Origin: Streptomyces sp. f51
GTDB taxonomy: Bacteria; Actinomycetota; Actinomycetes; Streptomycetales; Streptomycetaceae
Length of the DNA: 64,000 nucleotides
Direction: 5' to 3'
Assembly (NCBI RefSeq): GCF_037940415.1
Contig: NZ_CP149798.1
Span: 1 to 64,000 of the forward strand
Position 1 is the first letter of the stretch, and each line of letters begins with the position of its first letter. The notes beneath the pieces were generated by a model that saw only the letters and a list, made by a program, of their open reading frames with translations, did no database searches and was not told the DNA's origin. Below, piece by piece: positions 7,978 through 15,797 of the stretch. A program made the position numbers and the translations under genes.

Positions 7978-9540
7978 ATGTTGTCAGTGACCGGCCTGTC
8001 GAAGACCTTCCCCGGCGTGAAGGCCCTGTCCTCGGTGGACTTCACGGCCCGCGCCGGGGAGGTGCACGCGCTCATCGGGGAGAACGGCGCGGGCAAGTCG
8101 ACCCTGATCAAGGTGCTCACCGGCGTCTACCGGCCCGACGAGGGCGAGGTCACGTACGACGGCGCCCCGGTCCGCTTCGCCACCCCGCTCCAGGCGCAGC
8201 ACGCGGGAATCTCCACCATCTACCAAGAGGTCAACCTGGTCCCGCTGATGAGCGTGGCCCGCAACCTCTTCCTCGGCCGCGAACCCCGCGGCCGCCTCGG
8301 CCTGATCGACTTCCGGAGCATGCACCGGCAGGCCGAGGAGGCGCTGCGCGACCTCGGACTCCACGTCGACGTCCGCCGGCCACTGCGTGAACTGGGCGTC
8401 GGCGCCCAGCAGATGGTGGCGCTCGCCCGCGCCGTCTCGGTCGACGCCCGCGTGGTCGTCATGGACGAACCGACCTCCTCGCTCGAACCCCGAGAGGTGC
8501 GGACCCTGTTCGGGGTGATCCGCATGCTGCGCGAGCGGGGCATCGCGGTGATCTACGTCAGCCACCGGCTCGACGAGCTGTACGAGATCTGCGACGCGGT
8601 CACCGTGCTGCGCGACGGCAGGGTCGTGCACACCGGGCGCATCGCCGAACTCGACCGGCTCAGGCTCGTGGCGCTGATGCTGGGACGGGAGATCGCGGAC
8701 GTGCGGCAGGAGGGGCTGACCAAGTTCACGGGCGGTCACGACACCGAGACCGAACCCGTCCTGGAAGCACAGGATTTGACGATACGTCACCAGTTGCACG
8801 GGGTGTCCGTCTCCCTGCGGCCCGGTGAGGTGGTGGGGCTGGGCGGGCTGCTCGGATCGGGGCGCACCGAGACCGCGAAGGCCATCGCGGGCGCCCTGCC
8901 CGTCGACTCCGGGCGGGTCGTGGTGGCGGGTGTGCGCGTACGCACCGGCTCGACGCCCGCCGCGATCCGGGCCGGCATCAGTCTGCTCCCCGAGGACCGC
9001 AAGGCCGAGGGGATCGTGCCGGGGCTCTCGGTCCGGGAGAACATCGCGCTCGCCGCGCTGCCCGGACTCTCGCGCTTCGGTCTGGTCGACGAGGCACGTA
9101 TCGACCGGATCGTCGACACGTTCATGAAGCGCCTGCGGATCAAGGCGGCGAGCCCGCACCAGAAAGTGGGTGAACTGTCCGGCGGCAACCAGCAGAAGGT
9201 GCTGCTGGCCCGCTGGCTCGCCATGCAGCCCAAGGTCCTGCTCCTCGACGAGCCGACCCGCGGCATCGACGTCGGCGCCAAGGCGGAGGTGCAGAAACTG
9301 ATCGACGAACTGGCCGAGGACGGTCTCGGCGTCCTGCTCATCTCCTCCGACCCCGAGGAACTCGTCGAGGGCAGCGACCGCGTGATCGTCCTCAAGGACG
9401 GCGCGGTCGTGGAGGAGCTGACCGGGGACGCCGTCACCGAGGACCGGCTGATGCGCGCCATCGCCACCGCACCCGCCTCCCCCACCGTCACGGCCGCGGC
9501 CGGCGGTGCGGGCACCGGCCCGGGAGGCCACGATGACTGA
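7978..9540 (+). CDS. Sugar ABC transporter ATPase with two nucleotide-binding domains (RbsA/YtfR-like)
   Basis: The 520-residue protein carries two ABC cassettes in tandem. The first has Walker A GENGAGKST (about residues 39-47) but a degenerate signature (LGVGAQQ) before VVMDEPTSSLE. The second has a modified Walker A (GLLGSGRTE) and a good signature LSGGNQQKV with LLLDEPTRGID. This asymmetric pattern is normal for the carbohydrate CUT2 family (RbsA, MglA, YtfR). It energises the two permeases encoded next. The start is ATG 7978; the end overlaps the permease start by eight bases (ATGACTGA), implying translational coupling. The last ~35 residues are a Thr/Ala/Gly-rich extension. Confidence 0.92.
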   Translation: MLSVTGLSKTFPGVKALSSVDFTARAGEVHALIGENGAGKSTLIKVLTGVYRPDEGEVTYDGAPVRFATPLQAQHAGISTIYQEVNLVPLMSVARNLFLGREPRGRLGLIDFRSMHRQAEEALRDLGLHVDVRRPLRELGVGAQQMVALARAVSVDARVVVMDEPTSSLEPREVRTLFGVIRMLRERGIAVIYVSHRLDELYEICDAVTVLRDGRVVHTGRIAELDRLRLVALMLGREIADVRQEGLTKFTGGHDTETEPVLEAQDLTIRHQLHGVSVSLRPGEVVGLGGLLGSGRTETAKAIAGALPVDSGRVVVAGVRVRTGSTPAAIRAGISLLPEDRKAEGIVPGLSVRENIALAALPGLSRFGLVDEARIDRIVDTFMKRLRIKAASPHQKVGELSGGNQQKVLLARWLAMQPKVLLLDEPTRGIDVGAKAEVQKLIDELAEDGLGVLLISSDPEELVEGSDRVIVLKDGAVVEELTGDAVTEDRLMRAIATAPASPTVTAAAGGAGTGPGGHDD

Positions 9541-10495
9541 CCTGACGCTCGGCCGGGTGACCGCCGACCGCGACCGTCTGCTGTCCCTGCTCCAGGAGTA
9601 CGGCGTCTATCTGGGCGTCGTGGTCCTGCTGCTGGTGAACACCCTGTTCACCCCCCACTTCCTGTCCACCGAGAACTTCCGCACCCAGGCGGTCCAGGTC
9701 GCCCCCGTCCTGATCGTGGCGCTCGGCATGGCGCTGGCGATCGGCAGCGAGGGCGTCGACCTCGCGGTGGGCTCCGTGATGGCCCTGTCCACCTCGCTCC
9801 TGTCCCTCTATCTCGGCTACGGGCCCGGAATCGCGATCCTGATCGCGCTCGTGGGCGGTGCCGTGGTCGGCGTGGCGAACGGAACGCTCATCGCGTTCGT
9901 CGGCGTCCAGCCGATCGTCGCGACACTCGCCCTGATGGTCGCCGGGCGCGGGCTGGCCCTGGTGCTGCTCCCCCAGCTCAAGGACGTGCACGACCCGGCC
10001 ATGGCCGACCTGGGCTCCGGCGACGTCCTGGGCGTCCCCTATGTCGTGCTGATCGCGGCGGCCCTCGCCCTGCTCGTCGGCTTCGTCGTACGCCGCACGA
10101 CCTTCGGCCGCAGTCTGCTCGCCATCGGCGACAGCCGGCCCGCGGCCCGGCTCGCCGGACTTCCGGTACGGCGTGTCCTCATCCTCGTGTACGTCTGCTC
10201 GGGCGTCCTCGCGGCCGTCGCGGGCGTGCTCGCCACCGCCCGGCTCACCGCGAGCGACCCGTCCTCGCTCGGCAACCTGATGGAACTGTCCGCCATCACC
10301 GCGGTCGTCGTCGGCGGCACACCGCTGAGCGGCGGCCGTATCCGGATCGGCGGCACGGTCGCCGGAGCCGTACTCATCCAGCTGCTCACCACCACGCTCA
10401 TCAAGCACGATCTGCCGCCGTCGTGGACCCAGATCGCCCAGGCCGTGGTGATCGTCCTCGCCGTCTACGCGGCCCGGGAACGAGGAAAGCGATGA
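9533..10495 (+). CDS. Sugar ABC transporter permease 1 (YtfT-like)
   Basis: Starting at ATG 9533 inside the ATPase 3' end, this 320-residue integral membrane protein has eight to ten hydrophobic spans. The BPD_transp_2 signatures are present, for example LGMALAIGSEGVDLAVGSVMAL and TTFGRSLLAIGDSRPAARLAGLPV, the latter being the cytoplasmic coupling loop. An upstream in-frame ATG at 9506 would add nine residues but has no better ribosome site. It is expected to form a heterodimer with the next permease. The stop overlaps the following ATG (ATGA). Confidence 0.9.
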   Translation: MTDLTLGRVTADRDRLLSLLQEYGVYLGVVVLLLVNTLFTPHFLSTENFRTQAVQVAPVLIVALGMALAIGSEGVDLAVGSVMALSTSLLSLYLGYGPGIAILIALVGGAVVGVANGTLIAFVGVQPIVATLALMVAGRGLALVLLPQLKDVHDPAMADLGSGDVLGVPYVVLIAAALALLVGFVVRRTTFGRSLLAIGDSRPAARLAGLPVRRVLILVYVCSGVLAAVAGVLATARLTASDPSSLGNLMELSAITAVVVGGTPLSGGRIRIGGTVAGAVLIQLLTTTLIKHDLPPSWTQIAQAVVIVLAVYAARERGKR

Positions 10496-11514
10496 AGACC
10501 GACGTGGACACCCCGGTGCACGCCAAGAGCACGGCCGAGGACGAGCCGGCCGGCGCGGGCCGCTCCGAACGGCTCAGCGCCCTCGCCCAGCAGCACGGCG
10601 CGCTGGTCACGCTGATCGTGGCGATGACCGCGGCGTCCATCGGCTTCGACACCTTCCTGACCGGCGACAACCTGGAGAACATGGCGCTCTCCTCGGCGTT
10701 CCTCGCCGTGGTCGCGCTCGGCATGACCTTCGTCATCGTCACGGGTGGCATCGATCTGTCGGTGGGCTCGCTCTTCGCGCTCGGCGGCGTGCTCGCCGCC
10801 TGGGCGTCGCAGTACGGGGTGGTCGCCGCGCTGCTCCTGCCCCTGGCCGTTTGCGGACTGATCGGCTTCGTCAACGGACTGCTGATCGCGCGTTCCCGTC
10901 TCGCCCCGTTCATCGTCACGCTGGCCTCGATGCTGGGCGCCCGGGGCCTGCTGCTCTCGATCACCGACGAGGGCTCCCGGACGTATCTCGTGGGCAAGGG
11001 GTCGTTCTTCGCGAAGCTCGGGCAGGGCGCGCTGCTCGGCGTCGGAGTGCCCGTGTGGATCACCGTGGCGCTGTTCGTGCTCGGCGCGGTGGTCCTGCGG
11101 CGCACCCGGTTCGGGCAGTACGTGTACGCGGTCGGCGGCAACGAGGACGCGGCGGCTCTGATGGGCGCCCCCGTGGCCCGTACGAAGATCTCCGTCTACA
11201 CGCTCTCCGGGCTGTGCGCGGGACTCGCCGGAGCGCTCAACGCGGCCTGGCTCGCCTCGGGTGTCACGATCCTCGGCTCGGGCATGGAACTGGACGCGAT
11301 CTCCGCGGTCGTCATCGGCGGCACCCTGCTCACCGGCGGGTTCGGTTTCATCAGCGGCTCACTTGTCGGGGTGCTGCTCCTGAAGGTCATCCAGAACGTC
11401 ATCAACCAGATCGGCTCCCTGGACTCCGCCTACCAACAGGTGGTCAGCGGCGCGTTCCTGGCCGTCGTGGTGATCGCGCAGACCTGGCTGGGGCGCAGGC
11501 GCCGGGTGCTGTGA
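10492..11514 (+). CDS. Sugar ABC transporter permease 2 (YjfF-like)
   Basis: ATG 10492 overlaps the previous stop. The 340-residue protein has a hydrophilic N-terminus of about 40 residues, then the CUT2 permease pattern. The TM3 region VALGMTFVIVTGGIDLSVGSLFAL and the coupling loop TRFGQYVYAVGGNEDAAALMGAPVARTKI are clearly recognisable. It pairs with the preceding permease to complete the importer. The operon ends here, 35 bases before a strong intrinsic terminator. Confidence 0.9.
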   Translation: MKTDVDTPVHAKSTAEDEPAGAGRSERLSALAQQHGALVTLIVAMTAASIGFDTFLTGDNLENMALSSAFLAVVALGMTFVIVTGGIDLSVGSLFALGGVLAAWASQYGVVAALLLPLAVCGLIGFVNGLLIARSRLAPFIVTLASMLGARGLLLSITDEGSRTYLVGKGSFFAKLGQGALLGVGVPVWITVALFVLGAVVLRRTRFGQYVYAVGGNEDAAALMGAPVARTKISVYTLSGLCAGLAGALNAAWLASGVTILGSGMELDAISAVVIGGTLLTGGFGFISGSLVGVLLLKVIQNVINQIGSLDSAYQQVVSGAFLAVVVIAQTWLGRRRRVL

Positions 11515-11549
11515 GGGCAGGGGAGGCCGCTTTCGTACCCGGAAACAGA

Positions 11550-11578
11550 AGACCCGCACCGGTCGGTGCGGGTCTTTC
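11550..11578 (+). terminator. Intrinsic terminator after the sugar ABC operon
   Basis: A perfect 11-bp stem (AGACCCGCACC and complement) with a GGTC loop is followed by TTTCT. The next gene converges on it from the other strand, so it may act in both directions. Confidence 0.85.
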
Positions 11579-11710
11579 TGCGGCGTCGCCGTCGTGCGGA
11601 GTCGTGCCTCATCGGGTCCGTGCGGGCCCGGAACTACAGCCGGTCATCTCCATGTCCTGACCGGACGTCACCCCTGGGACACCCCGAGCGGATGCGCCTT
11701 GGGCCGCTGT

Positions 11711-12613
11711 TCAGTGACCCTGGCCGTGTCCCTGGCCCTGCTGACCGTGCTGGCCCTGGCCCTGCTGGCCCTGGCCCTGCTGACCCTGCTGACCCTGCTG
11801 ACCCTGCTGGCCCTGGCCCTGCTGACCCTGCTGGCCCTGCTGACCCTGCTGACCGTGCTGGCCCTGTCCGCGATCGCGGTTGTCGCCGCCGCGGTGGTCG
11901 CCGCCACGGTGGTCGCCGGGGCCGCGGTGGTCGTCACGGCCGTGGTCGCGGTCGTCCCCGCGTCCACGGTCGTCCCCGTGACCCCGGTGGTCACGGTGGT
12001 CGTCACGGCCGGGCCCGCGGTGGTCGCGGTGGTCGTCACGGCCGTGGCCCCAGCGACCATCACGGTCGTGGCCCCAGCGGCCGTCGTGGTCGTGGCCCCA
12101 GCGGTCGTCGTGGTCGTGGCCCCAGCGGTCGTCACGGCCGTGGTCGCGGTCGTGGTGCCGGCCCCAGGAGACGCTGTCCACGAAGCGGCCGCGCTCGGTG
12201 CGCAGCGTGGCGACGTCGGAGTGGTTGTCCCACACCTCGTTGCGGCGGTCCTGGTACAGGTCACGGCTGGTGTCACGGCCGAAGCCGGTGTGGATACGGA
12301 CGGTGGAGCGGGCTGCGAGGCGGTAGTCGTCGAAGGTGTAGCGGTTGCCCTCCCGGTCCGACAGCGTCCAGCCGTTCAGGTTCACACCGTGACGCCCCGC
12401 GTTGGTGATTTCCACCCACTCCGCGTTCAGCGAACGAGCGGAGCGGTCGTCAAAGCCCGGAGCGTCGGCCTGAACCCGGCTGATCTCGACGTGGGAGCGC
12501 TCGAAGCGCGGCTCCGCGGCCGAGGCCGACACGGAAGCCGAACCGACCAGAGCGCCGGCCGCCAGGGCGGCGGCCACCAGACGGCGGGCAGTGACAGACG
12601 TGGAAACGGACAT
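11711..12613 (-). CDS. Secreted lamin-tail-domain protein with His/Asp/Arg- and Gly/Gln-rich tail
   Basis: The 300-residue product has a Sec signal peptide (about residues 1-32, ending SASAAEP). A lamin-tail domain follows (about 38-150: LNAEWVEITNAGRHGVNLNGWTLSDREGN, then TVRIHTGFG). After residue ~150 it becomes a repetitive tail: first about 95 residues of DRWGHD/DHRDHRG-type repeats rich in His, Asp, Arg and Gly, then about 52 residues of GQQ/GQG/GQH units. The LTD fold is a beta-sandwich common in secreted actinobacterial proteins of unknown role. The tail has the look of a disordered, metal- or polyanion-binding segment, by inference. It stands alone on the minus strand. Confidence 0.85.
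   Translation of the reverse strand: MSVSTSVTARRLVAAALAAGALVGSASVSASAAEPRFERSHVEISRVQADAPGFDDRSARSLNAEWVEITNAGRHGVNLNGWTLSDREGNRYTFDDYRLAARSTVRIHTGFGRDTSRDLYQDRRNEVWDNHSDVATLRTERGRFVDSVSWGRHHDRDHGRDDRWGHDHDDRWGHDHDGRWGHDRDGRWGHGRDDHRDHRGPGRDDHRDHRGHGDDRGRGDDRDHGRDDHRGPGDHRGGDHRGGDNRDRGQGQHGQQGQQGQQGQQGQGQQGQQGQQGQQGQGQQGQGQHGQQGQGHGQGH
11714..11870. repeat. In-frame tandem Gly-Gln-Gln coding repeats
   Basis: About 17 trinucleotide-triplet units of the type CTGCTGGCC/CTGCTGACC (plus strand) run almost without interruption and encode GQQ, GQG and GQH on the minus strand. The period is nine bases, so length changes stay in frame. Copy number is likely unstable and assembly across it may be unreliable. 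Confidence 0.85.
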
Positions 12614-13362
12614 GAAAGCTCCTCAAGGTTCGAGAGCCGGCACACCCATTGCGGGCACCCCTCACGGGGAACCCGCACGGTGCGACCCTGTGCGAGTCCC
12701 GGCCCGGTGGCCGAGGACTCATAACTTGCTGCACATCCCCGCCCAGGACGGGCGACATCAGACCCCTGTTACGAATTACGGACATGTCGGTTACAGATGC
12801 TTGTATCCGCCCTTTAACCGGTGAAAGCCGATGAGTGACATATCGCCATCCTCAACTCCCTTACGCCTACGGCTTCCAGGAGATGAACGGGCATCTTCCG
12901 CATCCCGGCCGGCCGACGGGCCGTCACCCGAAAGTGAGTAACACCGTTCCGGTCCGTCGCGGCCGTGTGCGGAGCTCATCCCGAGGGCCGGGACCGCGAA
13001 CACGTCGTCGACGCGGTCAGGGGCCGGCGAATCGATGGGGAGATCGGCGCCGCCACGCGCGGCATCGGCCGGACGTCGGCGACGTTCGCGGGCCAGGATT
13101 CCCGTGCGCCCCGGCGAAGCCCCGAGGGGCCGGACACGGAGGGGACGGGAGAGAGAAGCGACGGCGATCGTGCCGTCACAGCATCGGCGCCCAGGGCGCC
13201 GGAAGGGCGGTACGGGCCGCCCGTGGGCGTGTCGCACGCTGCCGGTGTGTCAGTACGCGGCCCGGCGGCCCCTCTTGGGGAGAGGCTCGGCGTCCCACTT
13301 GGGGAGAGGCTCGGCGTCCCACTTGGGAGGACCGGCGGGCAGGCGTCGTACGCCGTCCCGCA
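12614..13362. other. Intergenic region of about 750 bases with no convincing gene
   Basis: This stretch separates the lamin-tail gene from cspA. The part nearest the lamin-tail start is less GC-rich and should hold its promoter and a leader of up to 200 bases; three GTAAC/GTAAT words occur there on the minus strand. Further right, several open frames exist on both strands, but all are Arg/Pro/Gly-rich with no ribosome sites and look like high-GC shadow frames. A short 24-base tandem repeat lies at 13274-13329. Confidence 0.6.
13274..13329. repeat. 24-base tandem repeat, about 2.3 copies
   Basis: The unit CTTGGGGAGAGGCTCGGCGT plus CCCA repeats at 13274, 13298 and (partial) 13322 with near-perfect identity, in non-coding DNA 35 bases from the cspA terminator. 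Confidence 0.8.
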
Positions 13363-13396
13363 CGGCGCCTCGGTCCTGGTGTCGGACGAGGCGCCG
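13363..13396 (-). terminator. Hairpin terminator of cspA
   Basis: A 13-14-bp stem (CGGCGCCTCGGTCC against GGACGAGGCGCCG, one bulge) lies 19 bases past the cspA stop on its downstream side. No T-run follows. Confidence 0.6.
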
Positions 13397-13414
13397 CGCG
13401 GTGTGACGCGAAGG

Positions 13415-13618
13415 TCAGGCGGGGGTGATGTTCTCCGCCTGCGGGCCCTTCTGGCCCTGGGTGATGTCGAACGTCACGGCCTGGCCCTCCTGGAGCTCAC
13501 GGAAGCCAGTGGCGTTGATGTTGGAGTAGTGGGCGAAGACGTCGGGGCCGCCGCCGTCCTGCGCGATGAAACCGAAGCCCTTTTCGGCGTTGAACCACTT
13601 GACAGTTCCGCTGGCCAT
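13415..13618 (-). CDS. cspA: Cold-shock protein, CspA/ScoF type
   Basis: The 67-residue protein is a single cold-shock domain: RNP1 GFGFIAQ and RNP2-like VFAHYSNI are intact, flanked by [13 protein letters not shown] and [11 protein letters not shown]. Such proteins bind single-stranded RNA/DNA and melt RNA secondary structure. The start is ATG 13618 with GAGAGG upstream; an in-frame ATG at 13744 would add a 42-residue non-conserved leader and is rejected. More than 100 bases of upstream sequence include a terminator-like hairpin (13698-13723), suggesting control in the 5' leader as in other csp genes. Confidence 0.95.
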   Translation of the reverse strand: MASGTVKWFNAEKGFGFIAQDGGGPDVFAHYSNINATGFRELQEGQAVTFDITQGQKGPQAENITPA

Positions 13619-13697
13619 GCCAGTGCCTCTCATTCGTTGACGGGTCCGCACCGCGCGAACCCGGAGGTAGTCGTCCTGGTCCTCGGGCACTGCACAG

Positions 13698-13723
13698 CAA
13701 AACGCCCGCACCACGGCGCGGGC
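13698..13723 (-). promoter_or_regulatory. Terminator-like hairpin in the cspA 5' region
   Basis: On the minus strand, GCCCGC-(8)-GCGGGC is directly followed by GTTTTGC, about 80-105 bases before the cspA start codon. It could be an attenuator in the leader or the terminator of an unseen upstream transcript. Confidence 0.4.
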
Positions 13724-14091
13724 AGGTACTGCGAACCACGACATCTGCCAGCGACGTTACACGGCGAGAGCGCCTCTCACCAGAGAGCGAGGGCCGTGAG
13801 GTGGAGCGGCACTGGAGACACACACGCCCCACGGGGCCCGGTATCCACCGCGCGGGCCTGGTTCCCGGGCCGGTTCGGAGCACGGCCGGCACATGGCTCA
13901 CCATCACGAACCACCCATCAGGACGGCGCCGGAAGGGACTACGGAGCGGCGCGCATGGTGCGTACGGGACGGGCACGGTCCGGTGTGACACGCGGAACGC
14001 AGACACACGACATCCGCTCTGTCGCGCGCCGCTGACTGTCCGTACGCTGTCAACTCAAGTAACTTCAGGCGTGATCGACGGGGGGACCGTC

Positions 14092-15651
14092 ATGTCCTGG
14101 GATCATCAAGGTGCTCGTGACGGCTTCGTCGTTCCGCCGATGCCGACCGCTCCGCCACCCGGTCCGGCCAGCCCCTGGCGGGCCGTGGCCGTGGCGTTGC
14201 TGAACCTCAGCGGGCTCGGGCTCGGTTACGCCGTGGTGCGCCGCTGGTGGCACATGGCCGTGTGCTGGGCCGCGACGGCGGTCCTGCTCGTCGTGGCGCT
14301 GCCCGCTGACCCCGACGGAGTCCCCGGTGCCGCGCTCGTGCTCTACCTGGTCTTCCTGGTGCTGGCCGCCGCGCACGGCGCGTCCGTGGGGCTGCGGACC
14401 AGGCTGGCGCTGCTGCCCGGCGCCTTGATCGCCGCCGTGCTCGGCGTGGTCCTGCTGGCCGTGCCCGCCACGGGGGTCGTCCTGTACGACGGGGCACGCG
14501 ACGAGGCCACGGAGCAGATGCTCCTCGACCGGCTGGACCGGGCCGACCGGCTCGTCGCGCGGTCCGGGAAGCAGGACTTCACGGCGGCCGAGGCCGGCTA
14601 CCGGCGTGCCCTGTCCGCCTACGACGCGCTCAGCGAGGACCATCCGCACTCCCGCGCGGCCCGGCGTGTGCCCGACCGGCTCAAGACCTACTACGAGACC
14701 GTCGCCACCCCGTACGCGCGCCAGGACTACTGCTCCGCCGTGGCGCCCCTGAAGTACCTGCGCACGGTGCCGCGCACGATCGGCAGGAAGCAGCTGGGAG
14801 CCCTCGTGAGCTGGCCGGACGACCGGCTGGCCACGTCGCTCTACTCGTGCGCGGCGGCCTCGCTGAGCGCGGGAAGCGAGGGCTGGACCGCGCAGTTCGG
14901 CGAGCTGCTTTCGACGTTCCCCAGGTCCCCGCAGGCCGGGAAGGTCGAACCGGCCGTGAGGAGCGCGGTCGACAAGGCGGTGAGGTCGGTGGGCGGCGAC
15001 GACCCCTGTGCCGCCGTGCAGCGCCTCGACGGCCTCGACACCCAGGTCCGCGGACTGCCCGGGGACCAGGCCGGGGTGACCGACGCACTCGGCAAGGACG
15101 CCGACCGGGCCTCGAACAGCGCGCGTTCGGGCGCGTACGCCTGTGGTGTGCGCGAGTACAAGGACGGGAGCTACGCCGACGCCGTCACCACGATGAACGA
15201 CTTCGCCAAGAACAACCCGCACCACAAGAACCGGGCGCGTGCCCAGAAGATAGCCATCGCCGCCGAGGTCGCGCAGACGGTGCCCGCGGCCGGAAAGCAC
15301 CTGCCGACCACGGCGTCGGGCGGCGGCATCGCGGTCACGGTCAAGAACGACAGCCCCGACGACATCACCGTCCTGTACACGGGACCTGTGACCGGGAGCT
15401 TCACCCTCAAGGGCTGCGGGAAGTGCACCTCGTACGCGCTCGGCACCACGCTCGGCCTCGGCTTCAAGCCGTGCAACGACAGCGGCAAGAACTACCCGCA
15501 GCGGACCATCCACCTGCCGGTCGGCACCACGTACTTCGTGCACAAGTCCCGGACCGCCACCGGCAAGTCCCCGGCCTCGGACACCGCGAAGCTCAGGCCG
15601 GGCTATGTCTACACGGAGTGCGCGTACACGACGTCGGGGTTCGGGTACTGA
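14092..15651 (+). CDS. Membrane protein with extracytoplasmic repeat-rich domain, unknown function
   Basis: I start this 519-residue protein at ATG 14092 behind a GGGGGG stretch; GTG 14071 is an alternative. A Pro-rich N-terminus (about 22 residues) precedes four hydrophobic spans (about 25-45, 48-66, 78-100 and 105-130). An Ala/Leu/Arg-rich helical region with TPR-like spacing follows (EAGYRRALSAYDALSEDHPHSRAARRV, CGVREYKDGSYADAVTTMNDFAKNNPHHKNRARAQKI). The C-terminal ~110 residues look like a beta domain with several cysteines (GCGKC, KPCND, YTECAY). No family name is recognised. It stands alone, divergent from cspA and upstream of nasA. Confidence 0.75.
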   Translation: MSWDHQGARDGFVVPPMPTAPPPGPASPWRAVAVALLNLSGLGLGYAVVRRWWHMAVCWAATAVLLVVALPADPDGVPGAALVLYLVFLVLAAAHGASVGLRTRLALLPGALIAAVLGVVLLAVPATGVVLYDGARDEATEQMLLDRLDRADRLVARSGKQDFTAAEAGYRRALSAYDALSEDHPHSRAARRVPDRLKTYYETVATPYARQDYCSAVAPLKYLRTVPRTIGRKQLGALVSWPDDRLATSLYSCAAASLSAGSEGWTAQFGELLSTFPRSPQAGKVEPAVRSAVDKAVRSVGGDDPCAAVQRLDGLDTQVRGLPGDQAGVTDALGKDADRASNSARSGAYACGVREYKDGSYADAVTTMNDFAKNNPHHKNRARAQKIAIAAEVAQTVPAAGKHLPTTASGGGIAVTVKNDSPDDITVLYTGPVTGSFTLKGCGKCTSYALGTTLGLGFKPCNDSGKNYPQRTIHLPVGTTYFVHKSRTATGKSPASDTAKLRPGYVYTECAYTTSGFGY

Positions 15652-15705
15652 CGGCCTCGCGCGGACCACACCTCACAGGACTCCGGGCGGTGATGTGTGG
15701 AGCGC

Positions 15706-15744
15706 GTAACCCCTGGTGATCGAGCGGCGTGACAGCGGCGTAAT
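15706..15744. promoter_or_regulatory. Candidate GlnR boxes upstream of nasA
   Basis: Two elements fit the Streptomyces GlnR pattern gTnAc-n6-GaAAc: GTAAC-n6-TGATC at 15706-15721 and, better, GTGAC-n6-GTAAT at 15729-15744. They lie about two helical turns apart and 54-92 bases before the nasA start. Nitrate reductase genes are known GlnR targets. Confidence 0.5.
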
Positions 15745-15797
15745 GGGGTCTTCGTAGCGTCGGTGGGGAAAGGTGCCGACCACACGGAGGACCGCTC

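Noticed and set aside
11714-12170. Possible CRISPR array, from dense short repeats
   Set aside because: Repeats are nine-base coding units in frame with a secreted lamin-tail protein; there are no spacers or cas genes.
12700-12810. GTAAC words upstream of the lamin-tail gene as an MtrA or GlnR site
   Set aside because: Spacing (15 and 7 bases between starts) does not fit the 11-base period of those boxes.
12965-14035. A 356-codon plus-strand frame across cspA
   Set aside because: Antisense to the highly conserved cold-shock gene and includes the 24-base repeat; composition is shadow-like.
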